DNA of 64,000 bases from Streptomyces sp. NRRL S-340 (GCF_000720185.1 NZ_JOIY01000016.1:66630-130629), one strand, 5' to 3'; counted from the first letter of the stretch, positions 38,347-48,050 are shown. Made by a program: numbers and translations. Notes: a model not told the origin generated them from the letters alone.

Positions 38347-39129
38347 GTGTCCGCTACGCCCGTGCTGGCGTTGCGCGGGGTCTCCAAGCGGTTCGGTGCC
38401 GTTCAGGCGCTCACCGACGTAGAGCTTGAGGTCCACGCCGGTGAGGTGGTCGCCCTGGTGGGCGACAACGGCGCCGGAAAATCCACGCTGGTCAAGACGA
38501 TCGCCGGCGTGCACCCCATCGATGAGGGCGCCATCGAGTGGGAGGGCAGGCGCGTCCAGATCAGCAAGCCGCACGACGCCCAGAGCCTCGGCATCGCGAC
38601 CGTCTACCAGGACCTCGCGCTGTGCGACAACATCGACGTCGTCGGCAACCTCTACCTGGGCCGCGAACTCAAGCGGTTCGGCGTGCTCGACGAGGTCGAG
38701 ATGGAGCGCCGCTCCCAGGAACTGCTGCGCACCCTGTCGATCCGCATCCCGAGCGTGCGCATCCCGATCGCCTCGCTCTCCGGCGGCCAGCGCCAGGTCG
38801 TGGCCATCGCCCGGTCCATGCTCGGCGAGCCCAAGCTGGTCATCCTGGACGAGCCCACCGCCGCCCTCGGTGTCGAGCAGACCGCCCAGGTGCTCGACCT
38901 CGTCGAGCGGCTGCGCGAGCGCGGCCACGCCGTCATCCTCATCAGCCACAACATGGCCGACGTGAAGGCCGTGGCGGACAAGGTCGCCGTCCTGCGCCTG
39001 GGCCGCAACAACGGCGTCTTCGAGGTCAAGACGACCTCGCAGGAGGAGATCATCTCCGCCATCACCGGCGCCACCGACAACGCCGTGACCCGCCGTGCGG
39101 CGCGCGCGAACGGGGAGGTATCCAAGTGA
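38347..39129 (+). CDS. xylG: Xylose ABC transporter ATP-binding protein (single ATPase domain)
   Basis: The 260-residue protein has one ABC domain. Walker A is GDNGAGKST, the signature LSGGQRQ, Walker B KLVILDEPTAAL, followed by ISHNMAD. Enterobacterial XylG has two fused ATPase domains of about 510 residues. This one is half-length, so the active form should be a homodimer. GTG at 38347 is chosen because GAAGGAG ends 9 bases before it. ATG at 38338 directly abuts that site and cannot use it. The stop overlaps the xylH start by 4 bases (GTGA). Confidence 0.88.
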   Translation: MSATPVLALRGVSKRFGAVQALTDVELEVHAGEVVALVGDNGAGKSTLVKTIAGVHPIDEGAIEWEGRRVQISKPHDAQSLGIATVYQDLALCDNIDVVGNLYLGRELKRFGVLDEVEMERRSQELLRTLSIRIPSVRIPIASLSGGQRQVVAIARSMLGEPKLVILDEPTAALGVEQTAQVLDLVERLRERGHAVILISHNMADVKAVADKVAVLRLGRNNGVFEVKTTSQEEIISAITGATDNAVTRRAARANGEVSK

Positions 39130-40421
39130 GCATCGACAAGACCTCCGCCACCGCGCAGGACGAGCAGGCCGTCGAGAACCCCGAGGCCGCGGCCGCCGCG
39201 GTGACCGCGGTCGACCCGCGCCTGCTGGTGCGCGAGCAGGGCCTCGCGGGCTACCTCGGCGAGTTCAAGCGGAAGATGAAGGCCGGTGAACTGGGCTCGC
39301 TCCCGGTCATCCTCGGCCTGATCATCATCTGCGTCGTCTTCCAGAGCCTCAACTCGCAGTTCCTGTCCGCGCAGAACCTGAGCGACATCACCGTCACCAT
39401 GGTCGGCACGGGCATGATCTCCGTGGGCATCGTCTTCGTGCTGCTGCTCGGCGAGATCGACCTGTCCGTCGGCTCCGTCAGCGGCGCCGGCAGCGCCCTG
39501 GCCGCCGTCCTCGCCGTCAACCAGGGCTGGCCCGAGTGGGCCGCGGTGCTCATCGCCGTCGCCGCCGGCGCGGCCATCGGCGCCCTGCACGGCTTCTTCT
39601 TCGCGGTGCTCGGCGCGCCCGCGTTCGCCGTCACCCTGGCCGGCCTGCTGTTCTGGCTCGGCTTCATGCTCAAGATCCTGGGCGAGAACGGCACCATCAA
39701 CCTCGACAGCGACGGTCTGATCGGCAAGCTGACCACGTACTTCTTCTCGGACGTGGCCGCCGCCTACGGGCTCGCACTGATCGTGGTCGTGGTGTTCTTC
39801 GTCACCTCCTTCCTGGGCAACCGGCGCCGAGAGGCCGCGGGCATCCCGTCCCGGCCGATGAGCGACACCGTGCTGCGGACCGTGCTGCTCGCCGTGATCT
39901 CCTTCGCCGCGGCCTTCATGTACAACCAGTACAAGGGCCTGCCGCTGGCCACGGTGATCTTCCTGGTGTTCCTCATCGGCACCGACTTCCTGCTGCGCCG
40001 CACCGCCTACGGCCGCAAGGTCTTCGCACTCGGCGGCAGCGTCGAGGCGTCCCGCCGCGCGGGCATCAACGTCACCGCGATCCGGATCTCGGTCTTCGCG
40101 ATCTCCGGCGGTTTCGCGGCGGTCGGCGGCCTGTTCCTGGCCTCCAAGATCGCCTCGGCCAACCAGAGCGCCGGCACCGGTGACCTGCTGATGAACGCCA
40201 TCGCGGCGGCCGTCATCGGCGGCACGTCCCTCTTCGGCGGGCGCGGCCGCACCTGGAACGCGCTGCTCGGTGTGCTGGTCATCGTCTCGATCCAGTACGG
40301 CCTCCAGCTGGAGTCCATCGCCGAGCCGGTCAAGTACATGATCACCGCGGCGGTCCTGCTGGCCACGGTCGTCATCGACTCGGTCACCCGCAAGACCCAG
40401 AAGACGGCCGGGCGCGCCTGA
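39126..40421 (+). CDS. xylH: Xylose ABC transporter permease
   Basis: The 431-residue membrane protein is of the branched/ribose-type permease class. About 50 cytoplasmic N-terminal residues precede the first span (SLPVILGLIIICVVF). LLLGEIDLSVGSVSG and GGTSLFGGRGRTWNALLGV are the conserved loops of RbsC/XylH permeases, and GRKVFALGGSVEASRRAGI is the region that meets the ATPase. The start is GTG at 39126, translationally coupled to xylG. A strong terminator follows 20 bases after the stop. Confidence 0.92.
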   Translation: MSIDKTSATAQDEQAVENPEAAAAAVTAVDPRLLVREQGLAGYLGEFKRKMKAGELGSLPVILGLIIICVVFQSLNSQFLSAQNLSDITVTMVGTGMISVGIVFVLLLGEIDLSVGSVSGAGSALAAVLAVNQGWPEWAAVLIAVAAGAAIGALHGFFFAVLGAPAFAVTLAGLLFWLGFMLKILGENGTINLDSDGLIGKLTTYFFSDVAAAYGLALIVVVVFFVTSFLGNRRREAAGIPSRPMSDTVLRTVLLAVISFAAAFMYNQYKGLPLATVIFLVFLIGTDFLLRRTAYGRKVFALGGSVEASRRAGINVTAIRISVFAISGGFAAVGGLFLASKIASANQSAGTGDLLMNAIAAAVIGGTSLFGGRGRTWNALLGVLVIVSIQYGLQLESIAEPVKYMITAAVLLATVVIDSVTRKTQKTAGRA

Positions 40422-40440
40422 CCGCGCCCGACCCGAACAC

Positions 40441-40473
40441 CTGTGCCCGGCACCGATGCGGTGCCGGGCACAG
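40441..40473 (+). terminator. Terminator after xylH
   Basis: The 15-base arms CTGTGCCCGGCACCG and CGGTGCCGGGCACAG enclose the 3 bases ATG (the closing pairs may open). Confidence 0.9.
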
Positions 40474-40638
40474 TCGTGCGGGGAAGCCTCACCCGGCCGG
40501 GCCATGGAAGGGCCCCCGCCGGGGTACAGCCGTTCGCGTGACCTACGACCCACCGCCCGGCCACGGGGCGCCCGGGCGGAACATTAGACTCGACAAGCCC
40601 GGCAACAGCTCGATCAGCTCTACTGCAAGGAGGCACGG

Positions 40639-42570
40639 GTGCCGCTGCTGACCCGCATCAGGGGACCGCGCGATCTGGACCGGCTCAGCATGGAGGAGCT
40701 GGACCAGCTGGCGCAGGAGATCCGGACCTTCCTGGTCGACGCCGTGTCCAAGACCGGCGGGCACCTCGGCCCCAACCTCGGTGTGGTGGAGCTGACCATC
40801 GCCCTGCACCGGGTCTTCCACTCGCCCAAGGACAAGGTGCTGTGGGACACCGGCCACCAGTCCTACGTGCACAAGCTGCTCACCGGCCGCCAGGACTTCT
40901 CGAAGCTGAAGATGAAGGGCGGCCTGTCCGGCTACCCCTCGCAGGCCGAGTCCGAGCACGACGTCATCGAGAACAGCCACGCCTCCACCGTCCTCGGCTG
41001 GGCCGACGGCATCGCCAAGGGCAACCAGATCCTGGGGCGCGACGCCCACGTCGCCGCCGTCATCGGCGACGGCGCGCTGACCGGCGGCATGGCCTGGGAG
41101 GCGCTCAACAACATCGCCGCCGCCAAGGACCGCCCGCTCGTCATCGTCGTCAACGACAACGAGCGCTCCTACGCGCCCACCATCGGCGGCCTCGCCAACC
41201 ACCTCGCCACCCTGCGCACCACCGACGGCTACGAGCGCTTCCTCGCCCGCACCCGCGAGGTCCTGGAGCGCACCCCGGTCGTCGGCAGGCCGCTGTACGA
41301 GACGCTGCACGGCGCGAAGAAGGGCCTGAAGGACTTCATCGCCCCGCAGGGCATGTTCGAGGACCTGGGCCTGAAGTACGTCGGCCCGATCGACGGCCAC
41401 GACATCGAGGCCCTGGAGTCCGCGCTCACCCGCGCCAAGCGCTTCGGCGGTCCGGTCATCGTGCACTGCCTCACCGAGAAGGGCCGCGGCTACCAGCCCG
41501 CCCTCCAGGACGAGGCCGACCGCTTCCACGCCGTCGGCAAGATCCACCCGGACACCGGGCTGCCGATCTCCGCCTCCGGCGCAGACTGGACCTCCGTCTT
41601 CGGCGAGGAGATGGTCAGGCTCGGCAAGGAGCGCGAGGACATCGTCGCCATCACCGCGGCCATGCTCCAGCCGGTCGGTCTGGACAAGTTCGCCAAGGCC
41701 TTCCCCGGCCGCGTCTACGACGTCGGCATCGCCGAGCAGCACGGCGCCGTCTCCGCGGCCGGCCTCGCCCACGCGGGCGTCCACCCGGTCTTCGCCGTGT
41801 ACGCCACCTTCCTCAACCGCGCCTTCGACCAGGTGCTGATGGACGTGGCGCTGCACAAGTGCGGGGTCACCTTCGTCCTGGACCGGGCCGGTGTCACCGG
41901 CACCGACGGCGCCTCCCACAACGGCATGTGGGACATGTCCATCCTCCAGGTCGTCCCCGGCCTGCGGCTGGCCGCCCCGCGCGACGCCGACCAGGTCCGC
42001 GCCCAGCTGCGCGAGGCCGTCGAGGTCGACGACGCGCCCACCGTGGTCCGGTTCTCCAAGGGCGCCGTGGGCCCCGCCGTGCCCGCCGTCGGCCGCGTCG
42101 GCGGCATGGACGTGCTGCGCGAGCCCGGCACCGGCACCCCGGACGTGCTTCTCGTCTCCGTCGGCGCGCTCGCCCCGATGTGCCTGGAGATCGCGGCCCT
42201 CCTGGACCGGCAGGGCATCTCCACCACCGTCGTCGACCCCCGCTGGGTCAAGCCCGTCGACGAGGCCATGGCCCCGCTGGCCGAACGCCACCGCGTGGTC
42301 GTCACCGTCGAGGACAACTCCCGCGTCGGCGGTGTCGGCTCCGCCGTCGCCCAGGCCCTGCGCGACGCCGGCGTCGACGTGCCGCTGCGCGACTTCGGCA
42401 TCCCGCCGCGCTTCCTCGACCACGCCTCACGCGCCGAGGTCATGGCGGAGATCGGCCTGACCGCACCCGACATCGCCCGTCAGGTCACCGGCCTCGTCTC
42501 CGAGCTGGACGGCCGCTTCTCGCGTACGGCCACCGAGGTGGACTCGGCGGTGCAGCCCGCCCGCGACTGA
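40639..42570 (+). CDS. dxs: 1-deoxy-D-xylulose-5-phosphate synthase
   Basis: The 643-residue thiamine-diphosphate enzyme condenses pyruvate with glyceraldehyde-3-phosphate in the first step of the MEP isoprenoid pathway. [18 protein letters not shown] carries the conserved His of DXS, and [16 protein letters not shown] is the cofactor/metal motif. [18 protein letters not shown] contains the Glu that activates thiamine. [19 protein letters not shown] and [18 protein letters not shown] lie in the transketolase C-terminal domains. GTG at 40639 follows AAGGAGG. The gene appears monocistronic, with a strong terminator after it. Xylose import just upstream is a carbon-source neighbour and has no direct pathway link. 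Confidence 0.97.
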   Translation: MPLLTRIRGPRDLDRLSMEELDQLAQEIRTFLVDAVSKTGGHLGPNLGVVELTIALHRVFHSPKDKVLWDTGHQSYVHKLLTGRQDFSKLKMKGGLSGYPSQAESEHDVIENSHASTVLGWADGIAKGNQILGRDAHVAAVIGDGALTGGMAWEALNNIAAAKDRPLVIVVNDNERSYAPTIGGLANHLATLRTTDGYERFLARTREVLERTPVVGRPLYETLHGAKKGLKDFIAPQGMFEDLGLKYVGPIDGHDIEALESALTRAKRFGGPVIVHCLTEKGRGYQPALQDEADRFHAVGKIHPDTGLPISASGADWTSVFGEEMVRLGKEREDIVAITAAMLQPVGLDKFAKAFPGRVYDVGIAEQHGAVSAAGLAHAGVHPVFAVYATFLNRAFDQVLMDVALHKCGVTFVLDRAGVTGTDGASHNGMWDMSILQVVPGLRLAAPRDADQVRAQLREAVEVDDAPTVVRFSKGAVGPAVPAVGRVGGMDVLREPGTGTPDVLLVSVGALAPMCLEIAALLDRQGISTTVVDPRWVKPVDEAMAPLAERHRVVVTVEDNSRVGGVGSAVAQALRDAGVDVPLRDFGIPPRFLDHASRAEVMAEIGLTAPDIARQVTGLVSELDGRFSRTATEVDSAVQPARD

Positions 42571-42596
42571 GTCCGCCGGCGCCCCCGCACGCCGAA

Positions 42597-42641
42597 AAGG
42601 ACCGGTTCCGCCCCCTTCCACGGGTGGCGGAACCGGTCCTT
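42597..42641 (+). terminator. Terminator after dxs
   Basis: The 16-base arms AAGGACCGGTTCCGCC and its exact complement enclose a 13-base loop, 26 bases after the stop. Confidence 0.9.
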
Positions 42642-42734
42642 CTGCGTGAACCTGCCAGTGCCGGGGCATACGCGTCCCCAGCCCTCTCGATCATGTCGAG
42701 CCAGGTCGAGGCGACAAGCGTGGGAGGTAGGCCC

Positions 42735-44261
42735 GTGAGCAATTCGCTGTTCAGGACGAAGAACGTCGAGCAGTCGATCCAGGACACCGAGGAACCCGAG
42801 CACGCGCTGCGCAAGTCCCTGTCCGCCCTCGACCTGACCGTCTTCGGCGTCGGTGTCATCATCGGCACCGGCATCTTCGTCCTCACCGGCACGGCCGCGA
42901 GGAACACCGCGGGCCCCGCCGTGGCGCTCTCCTTCGTCGTCGCCGGAGCGGTCTGCGCGCTCGCCGCGCTCTGCTACGCCGAGTTCGCCTCCGCGGTGCC
43001 GGTCGCCGGATCGGCGTACACCTTCTCCTACGCCTCGCTCGGTGAGTTCCCCGCCTGGATCATCGGCTGGGACCTGGTCCTGGAACTCGCGCTCGGCACG
43101 GCGGTGGTGTCCGTCGGCTGGTCCGGCTACATCCACTCGCTGCTCGACAACTGGGGCTGGCACCTGCCCGCCTACCTCGGCGGCCGGGACGCCGCCTCCG
43201 GGTTCGGCTTCGACATCCTGGCCGCCGCGCTGGTCCTGGTCCTCACCGCCATCCTCGTCGTCGGCATGAAGCTCTCCGCGCGGGTCACCACGGTGGTCGT
43301 CGCCATCAAGGTGGCCGTCGTGCTCGTGGTGATCGTCGCGGGCGCGTTCTTCGTCAAGGGCGCCAACTACCACCCGTTCGTCCCCGCGCCGCAGCCGGTG
43401 CCCGCCGGCAGCAGCCTCAAGGCCCCGCTCATCCAGCTCATGATCGGCTGGGCACCCTCGAACTTCGGCGTCATGGGGATCTTCACCGCCGCCTCCGTCG
43501 TCTTCTTCGCCTTCATCGGCTTCGACGTGGTCGCCACCGCCGCCGAGGAGACCCGCAACCCGCAGCGCGACGTGCCGCGCGGCATCCTCGGTTCCCTGAT
43601 CATCTGCACCGCGCTGTACGTCGGCGTGTCCATCGTGGTGACCGGTATGCAGAAGTACAGCCTGCTGTCCGTGGACGCGCCGCTCGCCGACGCGTTCAAG
43701 TCCACCGGGCACCCCTGGTTCGCCGGTCTGATCAGCTTCGGCGCCGCGGTCGGCCTGACCACGGTGTGCATGATCCTGCTCCTGGGCCAGGCCCGGGTGT
43801 TCTTCGCGATGAGCCGCGACGGCCTGCTGCCCCGCTTCTTCTCGCACACCCACCCGCGCTTCCGCACCCCCTACCGACCGACGATCCTGCTCGGCGTCGT
43901 CATCGCCGTCGTGGCGGGCTTCACCAGTCTGAGCGTCCTGGCCGAGCTGGTGAACATCGGCACGCTCTTCGCCTTCGTCGTCGTCGCGATCAGCGTGATC
44001 ATCCTGCGCAACACCCGCCCGGACCTGCCCCGCTCCTTCCGCACCCCCTGGGTGCCGGTCGTCCCGGTCGTCTCGGTCTGCGCCTCCCTGTGGCTGATGC
44101 TCAACCTGCCCGCCGAGACCTGGGTGCGGTTCGCCATCTGGATGGCGATCGGCTTCGTCGTCTACTTCCTCTACGGCCGCTCCCACAGCCGCCTCGCCGC
44201 GCGGGCCCGCGCGGCGGCGGACCAGCCCTCGGGCACCGGCGAGGGCGGACGGGCCCGGTAG
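42735..44261 (+). CDS. APC-superfamily amino acid permease
   Basis: The 508-residue protein has about 12 spans with the amino acid/polyamine/organocation signature: VGVIIGTGIFVLTG in span 1, VPVAGSAYTFSYASLGEF in span 3, VVFFAFIGFDVVATAAEET in span 6. It resembles the CAT/YfnA group of cationic or branched amino acid transporters. The substrate is not deducible. GTG at 42735 follows GGGAGG by 8 bases. It stands alone between the dxs terminator and a convergent NYN gene. Confidence 0.9.
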   Translation: MSNSLFRTKNVEQSIQDTEEPEHALRKSLSALDLTVFGVGVIIGTGIFVLTGTAARNTAGPAVALSFVVAGAVCALAALCYAEFASAVPVAGSAYTFSYASLGEFPAWIIGWDLVLELALGTAVVSVGWSGYIHSLLDNWGWHLPAYLGGRDAASGFGFDILAAALVLVLTAILVVGMKLSARVTTVVVAIKVAVVLVVIVAGAFFVKGANYHPFVPAPQPVPAGSSLKAPLIQLMIGWAPSNFGVMGIFTAASVVFFAFIGFDVVATAAEETRNPQRDVPRGILGSLIICTALYVGVSIVVTGMQKYSLLSVDAPLADAFKSTGHPWFAGLISFGAAVGLTTVCMILLLGQARVFFAMSRDGLLPRFFSHTHPRFRTPYRPTILLGVVIAVVAGFTSLSVLAELVNIGTLFAFVVVAISVIILRNTRPDLPRSFRTPWVPVVPVVSVCASLWLMLNLPAETWVRFAIWMAIGFVVYFLYGRSHSRLAARARAAADQPSGTGEGGRAR

Positions 44262-44385
44262 GCCTCGCCCGGCGGACCGGACCGCGGGGAACTCACGGTG
44301 TCTGATCGGCGCGGGTCGCGTCCGGGGCATGGTCCGCCGGACAGGCCCGGGAGCCTCTCGTCCCGGGCCGCGGCACCCTTCCGGG

Positions 44386-44796
44386 TCAGCCGCGCACCGC
44401 CCGCGGACCGGTGACCCCGGCGCCCCGCTCCGTGACCCGGCGGCGCAGCTCCCGGTCCGCCGTCACCACCAGCACGGGCCGCTCTGCGGCCGCCTCGACC
44501 AGTTCGACGACCCGGTCGTCGCCGCTGCCGGGCGCCGCCTCGACCCGTACCCCGGGAACGGAGGTGACGCCCCGGGCGGCGCCCTCGACGACCAGGACGA
44601 TCTCCACCGGTCCCGGAAACCCGGCGAGCCCCCGCTCCGCGTACGCCACCAGGCGGTCCCGCAGCCGTTCGGCGGCCCCGTGCCGGTCGCGCCACCAGCC
44701 GTCGGGCACCGACCCGACGACGTTGGCGCCGTCCACGACCAGCAGCGGCGGCGCGCCGCTCCCGCTCCGCGCCCTCTCCTCGTTCCCGTCCGGCAT
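44386..44796 (-). CDS. NYN/PIN-like domain protein (putative RNase)
   Basis: The product has 136 residues. The strand LLVVDGANVVGS with the first catalytic-type Asp, the following WWRDRHGAAERLRDRLVAY helix and the late LVVTADRELRRRVTERG fit the NYN/YacP-like PIN fold. Family members are metal-dependent ribonucleases. Acidic residues at D-G-A-N and T-A-D-R-E are in place. ATG at 44796 is chosen because the frame upstream becomes Arg/Pro-rich and unlike the family. GTG eight codons before it is possible. The gene converges on the permease. Confidence 0.7.
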   Translation of the reverse strand: MPDGNEERARSGSGAPPLLVVDGANVVGSVPDGWWRDRHGAAERLRDRLVAYAERGLAGFPGPVEIVLVVEGAARGVTSVPGVRVEAAPGSGDDRVVELVEAAAERPVLVVTADRELRRRVTERGAGVTGPRAVRG

Positions 44797-45078
44797 GTCC
44801 TCGCTCCCGTGCGGCTCCACGGCCCCAGCGTGCCACGGTCCCGGCGGCCTGACGTCCGGCCCCCGCCCGCGCCGCGCCGGGCACCGGCGCCGCCCACCCC
44901 GGCCGCCTTCCCCGCGGGCCGCCCAAGGCCCCCGCGTGGCGCCCGCGTCCATCCGGCCGCCATACGACGTTCACCGCACGCTCGCCTATGATGGGCCAGC
45001 TCGGCCGCCCGTACACAGGTTCGGGGCAGGCGGATCAGCCGCGCCGAGGTCACGTCAGGGAAGGGGCCAGGTCACCTC

Positions 45079-46200
45079 ATGCGGACCAGATCCGGGCGCG
45101 ACGCCGCCCGCGGCGGAGCCGACGCGGCTGCGGGGCGCGCGAGCGGCGAGCGGCACACCGCCCGGCACACCGTCGGCGGACGCCGGCTCGTGCTGGGCAA
45201 GGACGGCAGGCTCACGGCGTACGCCCGCACGGACGACGGGCTGCTGCGCTGGACCGAGCTGCGGCCGGGCGGACCGCAGTGGACGGGCCCGGAGTTCTTC
45301 CCGGTGGCGGACCTCAGCGACCTGACGGTCGTTCAGGGCGCCGACAGCTACGTGCACTTCCTGGGGCGGCGCGAGGTGCGCCGCGCGGACGGACCGCCGG
45401 CCGTCGACATCGTCCACGCGATCCAGTACCAGACCGGCCGCCCGGTCACCGAGTGGCGGTCGCTGGGCAACGCTCACCAGGACCGGGAGAAGGCCGCCCG
45501 TTTCGGCGCGCCCGCGGGCGCGGTCAGCGGTTCGGGCCGGGTGTACGTCTTCGCGCGCAACGCCGGCGGCGGCGTCATGCTGCGCCGCGAGGCCCCCACC
45601 GGGAAGTGGGAGGCCTGGCAGGACCTCAAGGGCAGTCAGGTGCGGGACGGGATGGCCGCGGTCGTCCACGACTCCGGCCGTATCGAACTCTTCGCGGCCG
45701 GCGAGGGCATCGCGATGCGCTGGCAGCAGGAGGCCCCCGACGGGGAGTTCCGGCGCGAGCCGAACGTCCCGCTGCGGGTGGCGCCCGGCACGGCGGCGGC
45801 GCTGCCGACCGGGCCGGAACGCGTCACGTACTACTGGGCCGACCCCGACCAGGGCGGTCTGGTCGCGCACCGGCCCGGGCAGTGGGTGATCCCGATCGGA
45901 GGCGCCCCGGACGGTGAGCCGGTGAGCGCGCTGCGCGCGGAACTGGACGGCTACGACTGCACGGTGCTGGCCCATCGCGACCTCGACTGGCAGGTCTCCT
46001 TCGCCGTGTGCGGCACGGAGAACGAGCAGGCCGGCGTGTGGTGGACACCGACCGGTGAACGCGCGCTGGGCGCACCGGCGCTGGCGCTGGACGGGCACGG
46101 GCGCGTGGTGGTCGCGGTGATCGACCCGGACGGCAGGCTCAGGGTGGCCCGCCAGGCCGACACGCCGGGGCTGTCGCTGGGTGCGTGGGTCCGCGTCTGA
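45079..46200 (+). CDS. Beta-propeller lectin-like protein
   Basis: The product has 373 residues and no obvious signal peptide or membrane segment. About 35 disordered residues precede repeated blades such as DGRLTAYARTDDGLLRWTEL, SGRVYVFARNAGGGVMLRR and SGRIELFAAGEGIAMRW. Spacing of about 45-50 residues suggests a five- to seven-bladed propeller like PLL/tectonin lectins. The blade segment GRVYVFARNAGGG ... WEAWQDLKGSQVRDGMAA matches GRVHVFVRNASKG ... WSPWRNLAGGQVQEGLTA in the PIG-L fusion protein at 18547. ATG at 45079 has only a weak upstream AGG. A sugar-binding role is inferred from the fold. Confidence 0.75.
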   Translation: MRTRSGRDAARGGADAAAGRASGERHTARHTVGGRRLVLGKDGRLTAYARTDDGLLRWTELRPGGPQWTGPEFFPVADLSDLTVVQGADSYVHFLGRREVRRADGPPAVDIVHAIQYQTGRPVTEWRSLGNAHQDREKAARFGAPAGAVSGSGRVYVFARNAGGGVMLRREAPTGKWEAWQDLKGSQVRDGMAAVVHDSGRIELFAAGEGIAMRWQQEAPDGEFRREPNVPLRVAPGTAAALPTGPERVTYYWADPDQGGLVAHRPGQWVIPIGGAPDGEPVSALRAELDGYDCTVLAHRDLDWQVSFAVCGTENEQAGVWWTPTGERALGAPALALDGHGRVVVAVIDPDGRLRVARQADTPGLSLGAWVRV

Positions 46201-46273
46201 CACCACGGGCACGGCCGCCGGCCGGACACCGCTGCGGCGTCCGGCCGGGTCCTGAGGGCGCCCGGGCGACGAC

Positions 46274-46384
46274 CGGGGCAGCCGTACGACGCCGGGTACC
46301 CGCACAACGGCCGCGCGCCCGTACAAGCACCGCGCATCCGGGCGACGGCGGGCATCCGTGCAACGCCGGGCGCCCGTACGCGGC
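46274..46384. repeat. Six degenerate 18-19-bp tandem units
   Basis: Units start at 46274, 46293, 46312, 46331, 46349 and 46367 and follow an outline of CGSGCRYCCGTACAACGS with two to five differences each. They fill the intergenic space after the propeller gene. Neither strand suggests a coding role. Confidence 0.65.
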
Positions 46385-46417
46385 AGGGCGGCCGTTGCCC
46401 GGGCCGCGCACGCACAA

Positions 46418-46473
46418 CGGCCGGGCGGCGGCGGGGTCATCACACGTGCCGTGCCCCCGCCGCCGCCCGGCCG
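46418..46473. terminator. Bidirectional terminator, propeller gene / LCP gene
   Basis: The 19-base arms CGGCCGGGCGGCGGCGGGG and its exact complement are separated by 18 bases. It lies between convergent genes and ends 8 bases before the LCP stop. Confidence 0.85.
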
Positions 46474-46480
46474 TCGTCCG

Positions 46481-47584
46481 TCAGGGCGTCCTGCCGCCCT
46501 TGGCGGGCGAGTCCTTGGCCGACTCCGGGATGGTCCGGTCCGCGCGCAGGGCCTTCCACAGCTGCGTGGACTGCGGCTCGGCCGCCACGACACGGTTGGG
46601 GTCCTGGGTGTCGTACTGCACCGGGAGCATGATCGTGTCCATCGTCGCGGGGTCCACGCCCTTCATGCTGCGGCTGAACTCGGCGAGTTTGGTGAGCGAG
46701 GAGAGACCGGAGTCGGTCGTCAGCGACTGGGTGAGCCCGGCGGCCACTTTGTACGCCTTGGCGGGGCTGCCCAGCAGGTCCTGCTTCTTGATCTCCGACA
46801 GCAGCGCGATCATGAACTTCTGCTGCAGGCCGATGCGGCCGAGGTCGCTGCCGTCGCCGATGCCGTGCCGGGTGCGGACGAACTGCAGGGACTGCGTGCC
46901 GTCCAGACGGTGGGAGCCGGCGCTCAGGTCCAGACCGCTGGACTTGTCGTGGATGTCCTGGTCGACGGTGACCGTGACACCGCCTATCGCGTCGACCAGG
47001 TTCTTGAACCCGGCGAAGTCGATCTCCAGGTAGTGGTCCATCCGCACCCCGGACATCTTCTCGACCGTCTTGACCACACAGGCCGGACCGGCCAGCGAGT
47101 ACACGGAGTTGAACATCACGCGCTTCGCCGAGGGGAGCGTGGACCCGTCCGCCTTGGCGCACTCCGGGCGGGTCACCAGGGTGTCGCGCGGGATGCTGAC
47201 CGCGACGGCCTTCTTGCGGCCCTCGGGTATGTGGATGACCAGCGCGGTGTCGGAACGCGCCCCGGCCACCTTGCCGGTGTCCAGGGAGGCGTTGGCACCC
47301 GCCCGTGAGTCGGAGCCGAGCACCAGGACGTTCTGCCCGGAGGTGGGCAGCTTCTCCGGGCGGTCGTCGCCGAGCGCCCGGTCGATGTCGACACCCTTGA
47401 TGTTGGAGTTCAGGTCGCTGTAGAGCCAGTAGCCGGTGCCGCCGGCGGCCAGCACCAGCACCACGAGGCCCAGCGCGATCCAGCGCCACACACGCCGCCG
47501 GCGGCGTGGCGCCGCGGCGGCGCGGCGGCGCGACGGGGCGCGCCTCGATCTGCTGGGGCCCGTCTCCGTGGGCGCCTGCGTCAT
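46481..47584 (-). CDS. LytR-CpsA-Psr (LCP) family glycopolymer ligase
   Basis: The 367-residue protein has a basic cytoplasmic N-terminus, one membrane span (WIALGLVVLVLAAGGTGYWL, about 35-54) and an extracytoplasmic LCP domain. Conserved pieces are VLVLGSDSRAG, SDTALVIHIPEG, VSIPRDTLV with the catalytic-type Arg-Asp, and QFVRTRHGIGDGSDLGRIGLQQ with the Arg-Arg-containing loop. LCP enzymes move undecaprenyl-phosphate-linked polymers, such as teichoic acids, arabinogalactan and capsule, onto peptidoglycan. ATG at 47584 follows GAGAGGA. It diverges from the Stealth operon, and I infer that it anchors that operon's product. Confidence 0.92.
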   Translation of the reverse strand: MTQAPTETGPSRSRRAPSRRRAAAAPRRRRRVWRWIALGLVVLVLAAGGTGYWLYSDLNSNIKGVDIDRALGDDRPEKLPTSGQNVLVLGSDSRAGANASLDTGKVAGARSDTALVIHIPEGRKKAVAVSIPRDTLVTRPECAKADGSTLPSAKRVMFNSVYSLAGPACVVKTVEKMSGVRMDHYLEIDFAGFKNLVDAIGGVTVTVDQDIHDKSSGLDLSAGSHRLDGTQSLQFVRTRHGIGDGSDLGRIGLQQKFMIALLSEIKKQDLLGSPAKAYKVAAGLTQSLTTDSGLSSLTKLAEFSRSMKGVDPATMDTIMLPVQYDTQDPNRVVAAEPQSTQLWKALRADRTIPESAKDSPAKGGRTP

Positions 47585-47996
47585 GCCTCAGTCCTCTCGC
47601 TCAGACGGCTCGATGCCTTGGTCCGTTGTGTGGGGCAGGGCACGAGTGGGGGGGAGGGACCGGGCCCGCGCGGCGTCGGGGCGCCGTGGTGTGCCCGAAC
47701 TATAGACCGAATGCCGGGCCGTACGCGGAGGGCTCTTACCTGTCTCACGGTCGCCGGATGTTCAACCCACCGTCAGGTCGACGTGCGGTTTCTGTCATTC
47801 GCGTACGAAGTTGACAGAACAACGACAGCTAGTGATGATGTGGTTCACCTGTGAAGGTTAAATTTTTGTGTGAATAGCGTGGCCGCGTATTCGGCCACGT
47901 GGTGTGTGCGGTCGCGGTTCGAGCCCGGGGGGGCACGAGGGCGGGCGACCGCGAGTACCACCGGCCCGGGCCGGTGGGGGACGAGGGAGGATGGCT
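47585..47996. other. Divergent promoter region, LCP gene and Stealth operon
   Basis: This 412-bp region includes an unusually AT-rich segment (about 47805-47875, with AAATTTTT). TTGACA at 47810-47815 is followed 17 bases later by GATGAT, a plausible plus-strand promoter. An 8-base-arm hairpin CGTGGCCG-cgtatt-CGGCCACG lies at 47878-47899. Confidence 0.5.
47810..47838 (+). promoter_or_regulatory. Candidate vegetative promoter of the Stealth operon
   Basis: A -35 TTGACA (47810-47815), a 17-base spacer and a -10-like GATGAT lie within an AT-rich island. The -10 is a weak match, so this is tentative. Confidence 0.4.
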
Positions 47997-48050
47997 GTGA
48001 TGCTGCGTGTGTCTGCCCGCGAAGGGCGGCGGCGTGACGGCCGTATCTGA
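47997..48050 (+). CDS. Possible 17-residue leader peptide before the Stealth operon
   Basis: GTG at 47997 follows GAGGGAGG at a 6-base distance, the best ribosome-binding site in the region. It opens a 17-codon frame rich in Arg (VMLRVSAREGRRRDGRI) that ends at TGA 48050, 14 bases inside the first Stealth gene in another frame. It may couple or attenuate translation of the operon. It is too short for coding statistics to help. Confidence 0.35.
   Translation: MMLRVSAREGRRRDGRI

Noticed and set aside
46274..46384. CRISPR-like array of short repeats
   Set aside because: The units are contiguous with no spacers and degenerate, so this is a tandem repeat.
47917..47942. GGTTCGAGCCCGG resembling a tRNA T-arm
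   Set aside because: No acceptor, D or anticodon arm can be built around it, and it lies in a GC-rich leader.
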